A program made the position numbers and the translations under genes. This document shows positions 58,411-64,000 of a stretch of 64,000 bases of DNA, piece by piece. The notes under the pieces are model-generated. The model was not told the DNA's origin. It was given only the letters and a program-made list of their open reading frames with translations, and made no database searches. Positions within the stretch are counted from its first letter, which is position 1, and each line of letters starts with the position of its first letter. This DNA is from Sphagnum compactum (taxonomy: Eukaryota; Bryophyta; Sphagnopsida; Sphagnales), in the NCBI GenBank assembly GCA_965153455.1, contig OZ234499.1:17046271-17110270 (forward strand), given 5' to 3'.

Positions 58411-61400
58411 TTAATATAACTTTTTGTACAAGAGAAACACTGTTGGGTGACAAGCAAATCTGGTCAGAAAGAAAAAAAACTCACCAGATCCTTGGAAAAA
58501 GCTCACTTCCACTCACTACTCAACATGACAAATTTTTCCTCTTGAAAATCCGGGCAAAGACACAGTGAGTCAGTGTGCCAAATCTCTACAATGAACAACA
58601 GTAGAATTATTATTGTTCATGCAGCTCCACTGACATTAGTTCAGGTAACAAATGAGAGAAGGGTACATTCTTCACCTTGAACTTCAAAAGTAGTACTTAC
58701 TTGCAGTTGTGGGGGGCTTCTGCTGGAATTGAATTGGGTTTTTTAAAGTGAGGGGTACCTACTATGTGCTGCATTGAAGGATTGGGTGACAAAATTGGAA
58801 GTGGCTCCTGTTGAAGGCAACAATCAGAAAAAATGTCCACCTTCCAATTGGAATGGCAGCAGGCACCATGGAAGGCAAAGAACACCAGAACTTGAAAATC
58901 TGATGATCCATGCAAAATAGTTCTCTCAGTTGTGTTGGATATATTTCAAAGAAGGAAAATGTTGTCCTTTGCAGCTCAAATCTATTGGCCTTTCTATTTC
59001 TTTCTTTTTTCTTTTTTGCTCTGGGTTGTTTACATGGGGGACCATGAACTTGTCAACATTCAAAATTTTCCCTCTTGGGCCCCATTTTCTGTGCCATCAA
59101 AAGAGTGAGGGGGCCCAATGGAATGATTGAGTGGGGCAGCGCAAATCCGTATTCTGGGAGCAACTGTCTAATCTTCTAGGCAGGTCCAATAAATGGGCTG
59201 GCAAAAAGTGTCAAACAACCAACATTCAAACTTTTAGCGACCATTATGTCATCATCATCATCCCTTGTTGCACACTCCAAACTTTTAGTCCCCCAAACAG
59301 GATGAACTTATCAGAAAAAAGGTGTTTTGAACACCAATGTCGGTCATTCGCATGTTAAGACACCCATTCTTCACCAGCTAACATGTCTGGTATTGACCAC
59401 CTACCCTAACATCATCCCCATTGTCTTTTATCAATTCCCAGCAGCAATGGGTGGAGATTGATGTCAAACATTAACTAATGTACTAAGGTTTTTTTGTCAC
59501 AAGACTGACAGTAAATGGGAAAATCTCAGCCATGATGCTGGCTAGCTCAACAAAACCAAAGAGAGGAGGAGGGGACCAAAAAACCCAAGAAGAAAAGAGG
59601 ACCAAAAGAAAGAGAAAGATTCAGACCCAAACAAAAAGGAAGAAGAAAAGAGAGATGAAAAAAGTTGGAGAACTTCTTTAAGAGATAAATCACAAAACAC
59701 TGAACCTAGAGATCACTGACATGATCTATGTTCTGATGATGCATTTTCTACCAGAAATGGAAGTATTTCCATCTCAAGCCTGCCATCTGGATGATTTTGT
59801 TAACTGAATAAGAGGCAAGTTCTCAGCAGAAGACATTGTAGCATACAGCATCATTATGGGAGCAGGAAGTACTGAGCACAAGTAAACAACCTTGTTTCAG
59901 AGGAGGCCCCAGTGCTTTTGTGGTTTCGAATTTTGCATGTACTACCTGCAATTCCACTCTGCTTGTCAATCAAAAAAGGATCCTTCACCATCAAAATGTT
60001 TAGGAGATTGCACAAGCACTATTACATCAAGTAAAGGATTTTAGGGCTTATGGGTTTTAAGGTTCTAGTCTCCTCTCTGCTTGTGGACATTGGGTGTCAT
60101 TACTGTGGTCTGGATACTGAGCGATTTCACAAAGTTCCCACTGTTGTCATAACATGCAACTACAGACATACATTGCACATGCCCTGTGAACTCAGCTTTT
60201 TTTAGAGAGCTGTTGTGCCCATAAGAGAGGGCATTTTCCAAAACACCAAAACATTGAGACAGTGAACTACCTTAAAAAATATAGACTGGCATGTAGAAAA
60301 CCCTGCTTGTCAACTCTGCTTGAGCTCATCTCTAGCATTAAATTTCTTCTTCTTTTTTTAATCAGCACCAAATCACTCACATCAATTGGCACAAGAAGGG
60401 CCACAAGGAGAACCAAGCAGTTGGAATTTCCACCATTGGCACTCAATGAGACCAGACTCAAACATGAAAGATGGCACCATATATGAAAGGAGTTTTCAAG
60501 AAATTCCTCTTCTTGTTCTATCTAGTAGGATTACATAGGATGACAACAAAACTGATGATCAGAAGGAGAACACAAACTTACAGTGATCAAGGCCCTCACA
60601 TTGTCCACATGATGAGAGCTGCACCACCACTGCCACCATAAGGAGCCCTTCCTGAACAGCCTTGCAGGACTACCTGGTCCACTGGCCAGCCCCATGACAA
60701 AAGTCACTGGATTTTCTGGAATCAGATTTTCCTTTGCCTCCAACTGCAGTCGGCCATAGCACAAGACCCTCAGCAGCACTTAGAGCCCAACCTTAGCATT
60801 TGAGGTATGCAATTGAGAGAGTAGACAATATCAGACCGTCACCTTCAACATGAATAGCCATGACTGGCTGCGATGATTCCCCACTGGCTTCATCAATTCC
60901 TGATCGTGGATTTGGGTGCAGTTAAGGTATGGATGAACCTGTGCAAGCAATTGTACAAAATCTGCATCCTGAGTTTCTGTCATTCCTAGAAGCAACAGGA
61001 CAGACTCCTGTTCCAGATCTGCCTTGATGAAAATGTTTGCATACAAAATTTGCAAAAGCATGTGGCATGAAATCACAGAACACATTCAGCCCTGATTGAT
61101 CCACAGTCATCAGAACTGGTTTCACATGTTGATAAGAAGGGAACCAAAGGACCCAAAAAGACAAAATGCAGCAGAGTCATAACAGATCTTGCAATCTTAG
61201 CATGGCATGGCTATCCCATCCATGTGAAGTTGGGACAGCCTTCATCAGCCTGCTGTGAAGAAGAAGAAGAAGAAGAGCTATTCTTTCTTCCCATTGATTT
61301 GCCAGGCTCACCAAAGACTCTGTGGAATTTTTAGCAAGGGAAGCAAACACAGTTATACAAGGTCATCATACCTGAAAATCCCTTCCCCTTTAGGTTCTCA

Positions 61401-62028
61401 CAAGCTCTTGACACTGAAACCCTAATAGCTATCAACGCAACTATCTGTGCTTTGAACCACACTGGAGTAAAGGTTAGCCAGGTTCTCCTCCATGTGCAAG
61501 CATGTGCAAGAGAGTTTTCAGTTATCAACACAACTATCTGTGCTTTGAACCACACTGGAGTAAAGATTAGCCATTCTCCTCCATGTGCAAGCATGTGCAA
61601 GAGAGAGATAGATACAGGAGAGGGAAGAGGCAGAGAGAACAAACCTGCATGCAGACACATCTGGATGTAAACAAGAGAGAGAAACAGAGACAGAGATGTA
61701 CTGTCGTACCTTTCCATTTGCAACTGAATCTCCCTTTGAAGGAATAGCAATTCTCCTGCACAAATCCTTCTTTGCTCATCTCTTCTAGCAGCACCATCCC
61801 TTGCACGACAACCCATTTGCCATCCGAGAAAACAACTGCCCTGCAGCTGCAAAACCCCAATTTGCACTTTGGGTTTTCTTCAACCCTAGCGATCCTGCAA
61901 AAGCCCTTTCGGTTGTTTGCTGATCTCACTTCCTTTTGCTCTCTTGCAAACTGGGCTAATTCCTCCACCTTCTCCTCTCTCTCTCGCTCTCTGCACATTG
62001 CGCTTGGCTTCCTCCTCGAGAGCTTCAT
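58411..62028 (-). CDS. Speculative unnamed multi-exon gene
   Basis: A chain of minus-strand segments with GT-AG borders joins in frame: 62028-61710, 61413-61372, 61115-60939, 60899-60843, 60791-60674, 60651-60582, 58807-58701 and 58459-58411, about 312 codons. The best part is 60899-60582. It reads VMAIHVEGWALSAAEGLVLW, then PTAVGGKGKSDSRKSSDF, then GQWTRKGSLWWQWWC and SSHHVDNVRALIT across three exons in phase. The 58807-58701 exon has PLPILSPNPSMQHIVG and a strong GTAAGTAC donor. I recognise no family, and the chain was chosen by eye, so phase agreement is weaker evidence than it looks. The first exon lies antisense to the likely APC15 leader and is the most doubtful. It may be several unrelated pieces or none. 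Confidence 0.25.
61431..61613. repeat. ~94-bp tandem duplication
   Basis: ATCAACGCAACTATCTGTGC at 61431 recurs at 61525 (one base different), followed in both copies by TTTGAACCACACTGGAGTAAA, about 21 bases long, and CTCCTCCATGTGCAAGCATG. It lies upstream of APC15 and inside an intron of the speculative minus-strand gene. Confidence 0.9.
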
Positions 62029-62127
62029 CTCCTCTTCCTCCTCCTCCTCTCTCAGACCCTGTGCAAAGAGCCAAAGTGAAGGCAACAGCAACAACTAAGC
62101 GCTTTTGGTGGCAGAGAGACCAAAAAG

Positions 62128-62557
62128 ATGATGCCAGGGATGTTGCAGTTTCCAACCCTAGTGCCACCCACTGTCGACCATTCCGACGATTGGGTCATTC
62201 TCCACAACGACGAGTCGCTTCTTGCACAGGAGGAAGCGGAGCTGGAAGAGAAGGTGCAAGATGGATCGATCACGCTAGCTACAATTTGTTTGTCGCTATG
62301 TTCCCTCTTTGCTTGTCAGGTTTTGCGAGATCGGTCATGTCAGGAGGGGTAAGATGGATCTGACAAAAGACGTCGGGTGGGTGGGGATTTGTGTGCAGTG
62401 GAGCGAGATTCGAACTGCCAACGAAGATGTAACTCCCATAGGGAAAACGGCACCGGAGAATGATCAAGAGGACTATGAACCCGACGCTGAAGACGAGGAT
62501 GGTGACAATGTGGAAGAAGAAAGTGAAGGTGAAGAGTTTGAGCAAGAAGCCAACTGA
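62128..62557 (+). CDS. APC15: Anaphase-promoting complex subunit 15
   Basis: Two exons, 62128-62253 and 62399-62557, join in phase 0 across a 145-base intron (GTGCAAG...TGTGCAG) to give 94 residues. The order of features is that of plant APC15 and human ANAPC15: an N-terminal MLQFPTLVPP segment, an acidic helix (LLAQEEAELEEK joined to WSEIRTANEDV), the hallmark PIGKTAPEN, then an acidic tail ending EESEGEEFEQEAN. APC15 is a small nuclear subunit of the APC/C ubiquitin ligase; in animals it helps release the mitotic checkpoint complex from Cdc20. Plant homologues usually begin at MLQFP, so the start may be the ATG at 62140. The open frame continuing past 62253 is intron read-through. The 5' leader is pyrimidine-rich and contains AACCCTAGCG, a telo-box-like element common in plant housekeeping promoters. 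Confidence 0.85.
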
Positions 62558-62909
62558 AGAATAACCAAGCAACCAACCAAGAAACCAACATTCTCGTGTC
62601 TTTGGTGGTGGTGGTGGTGAAGAAGAAGAAGAAGAATGTGGATTCTTTCTTCATCTGCTTGAATGTCTCTCTGTCTTTATGCCTTTGATAAGCTAAATCG
62701 AAATTCTTCCAGCTACGACAAATCTTGAAGCTTCTTATTCTTGTTCTGCTTCTTCTTCTTTCTGTGTGATCCGAGAATGACAAAAGCAGAGACAAACAAA
62801 CCTCCTTGAGGTCTGTATGTCATCATGGTGGGTTGCCAAAACTCATTGTTAGGATACCCAAACGGGATTCAGATGCTGTACTTTAGGTGTAAACTTCTTC
62901 TACTTGTTG

Positions 62910-62941
<32 letters not shown>

Positions 62942-63200
62942 CTGCACAGCTTGCTTGACTGTACCCTTTGCAGAGCTTGATCTCTGAATCACAAACACAG
63001 CACTGGATTCTTCACAAAATAAATTAAGTATTCCTTCATTGGGAATTTTGCAGCAATGTAGGGTAATAGCTTTTCATGCAATTTCATCAGAGCAGGGCAT
63101 AGCCTTTACTCAAGCTGCTGCTGTTGCTCTGCTTTTGTCTTGACAAGGGTTGTAGAGAATTGCACTTCTTATCCCCATCCTCTAGTGCGGTCTGAGTGCA
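62558..63200 (+). other. APC15 3' flank
   Basis: Presumed 3' UTR and downstream sequence of APC15, with GGT, GAA and TTC trinucleotide microsatellites (62602-62634 and 62917-62943). No coding sequence is seen. Confidence 0.5.
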
Positions 63201-63715
63201 CATTTTCAAGGTTTAGAGTTTAGGATTTAGATTCTTAAACCGAAAACCCACAAACCTTTCCATCAAAATCTTAAGCTTTTAGGGTTTAGGGTTTTGATTG
63301 TTTAGGGTTAGTATATAAGGTTTTAAGGAGAGTACATTTTCAAGATTTAGGGTTTAGATTGCTAAACCCAAAACCCTAAAACCATTCCATCAAAACCTTA
63401 AGCTTTTAGGGTTTAGGGTTTTGATTGTTTAGGGTTAGTTTACAAGGTTTTGAGGGTACATTTTCAAGGTTAAGGATTTAGATTGCTAAACTCAATACCC
63501 TAAAACCTTTTCATCAAAATCGAAAGATTTTAGGTTTCAGGGTTTTTGATTGTTTAGGGTTAGTTTTTAAGGTTTTGAGGGGCACATTTTCAAGGTTAAG
63601 GATTTAGATTGCTAAACTCAATACCCTAAAACCTTTTCATCAAAATCGAAAGCTTTTAACTTTTAGGGTTTTGATTGTTTAGGGTTAGTTTTTAAGGTTT
63701 AGGGTTTTGGTTATT
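63201..63715. repeat. Telomere-like minisatellite, four ~124-134-bp units
   Basis: CATTTTCAAG begins units at 63201, 63335, 63459 and 63585. Each unit contains GATTTAGATTGCTAAAC, then CCCTAAAACC on one strand sense, then TTTTAGGGTTTAGGGTTTTG and TTGTTTAGGGTTAG on the other. Each unit is therefore partly self-complementary. TTTAGGG is the common plant telomere repeat; the irregular spacing marks this as interstitial sequence. Confidence 0.9.
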
Positions 63716-64000
63716 TTAGGGTTTATGATGTACAGCAGAACATCGTCTCACATTATGGCATATTGCTTTTCAGGGTTATGGGTAGGGAGGGGAAAGTAGT
63801 CAATAAAGTCTTTGAATATGATAAACACTTGTAGAGAAGCAAATAGTTCCCATAGTTGGAGATGATTAAAGGTTGTAGAATTTCGGGTTTGATCTTTCCA
63901 CTTTTGCATCTATTGTAGAGAATTGGCAATCTAGTTCATCTTTATGTAGGAGAATGCCATACCCTTATACATTGATGACAAAATTTTCAAGGTTTTCATG
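63716..64000. other. Window end; nothing recognised
   Basis: Ordinary intergenic-looking sequence after the minisatellite. No open frame, repeat or RNA gene is recognised before the window ends. Confidence 0.4.

Noticed and set aside
61116-61371. Alternative exon reading ESLVSLANQWEER between the second and third exons of the speculative gene
   Set aside because: It has an acceptor in phase but no usable donor; skipping it keeps the frame.
62254-62398. Read-through of APC15 exon 1 and the frame starting at 62309
   Set aside because: This 145-base segment has a GT donor and AG acceptor; removing it joins the acidic helix to PIGKT as in the family, so it is an intron.
1-64000. rRNA operons, CRISPR arrays, intact transposase or reverse transcriptase, viral genes
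   Set aside because: None recognised on either strand; tRNA genes were looked for only by eye through B-box-like motifs and could have been missed.

Overview
The window is nuclear DNA of a land plant. It carries multi-exon genes with GT-AG introns, a one-B-box CONSTANS-like gene with a CCT domain, a plant-type CLASP, a plant-type APC15, a TFIIIA-like zinc-finger gene, a cinnamyl-alcohol-dehydrogenase (CAD) relic and a trihelix factor. It also has many CT/GA microsatellites and TTTAGGG-type telomere-like motifs. Nothing seen fixes the clade. No rRNA, CRISPR, viral or bacterial gene was recognised. Exon models below were built by eye from reading frame, splice sites and remembered protein families; no alignment was run.

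Layout. 354-2795 (-) is a CAD gene whose six exons can all be placed, but which carries an in-frame stop in exon 1 and a one-base frame error at the exon 5/6 junction. 2796-9717 is gene-poor and holds a perfect 27-bp hairpin, CT microsatellites, an 8 x 49-bp tandem array and a duplicated leader segment. 9718-11355 (+) is an intronless trihelix-type factor. It converges on 12190-14238 (-), a CONSTANS-like gene with three exons. 15.5-16.8 kb holds ~90-bp repeats. 20193-23158 (-) is a TFIIIA-like gene, divergent from 24160-27130 (+), a predicted chloroplast FAD/NAD(P) oxidoreductase. The latter converges on 28627-37852 (-), a complete 22-exon CLASP of about 1518 residues.

From about 38.9 to 57 kb the base composition changes to AT-rich, repeat-laden DNA without a supportable gene; one of its repeats is an inverted copy of a sequence at 23.7 kb. 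At 62128-62557 (+) a two-exon gene encodes APC15, a small acidic subunit of the anaphase-promoting complex. A speculative unnamed gene may lie on the minus strand at 58411-62028, and a telomere-like minisatellite occupies 63201-63715.

The genes do not form a cluster with a shared task. They are ordinary plant housekeeping and regulatory genes: microtubule organisation (CLASP), cell cycle (APC15), 5S rRNA transcription (TFIIIA), transcription factors (COL, trihelix) and plastid redox. No new multi-gene system is evident. The better leads are the decayed CAD with its splice-site-derived minisatellite, the isolated hairpin near 5.1 kb, the shortened TFIIIA-like finger array, and the unnamed exon series at 58-62 kb.
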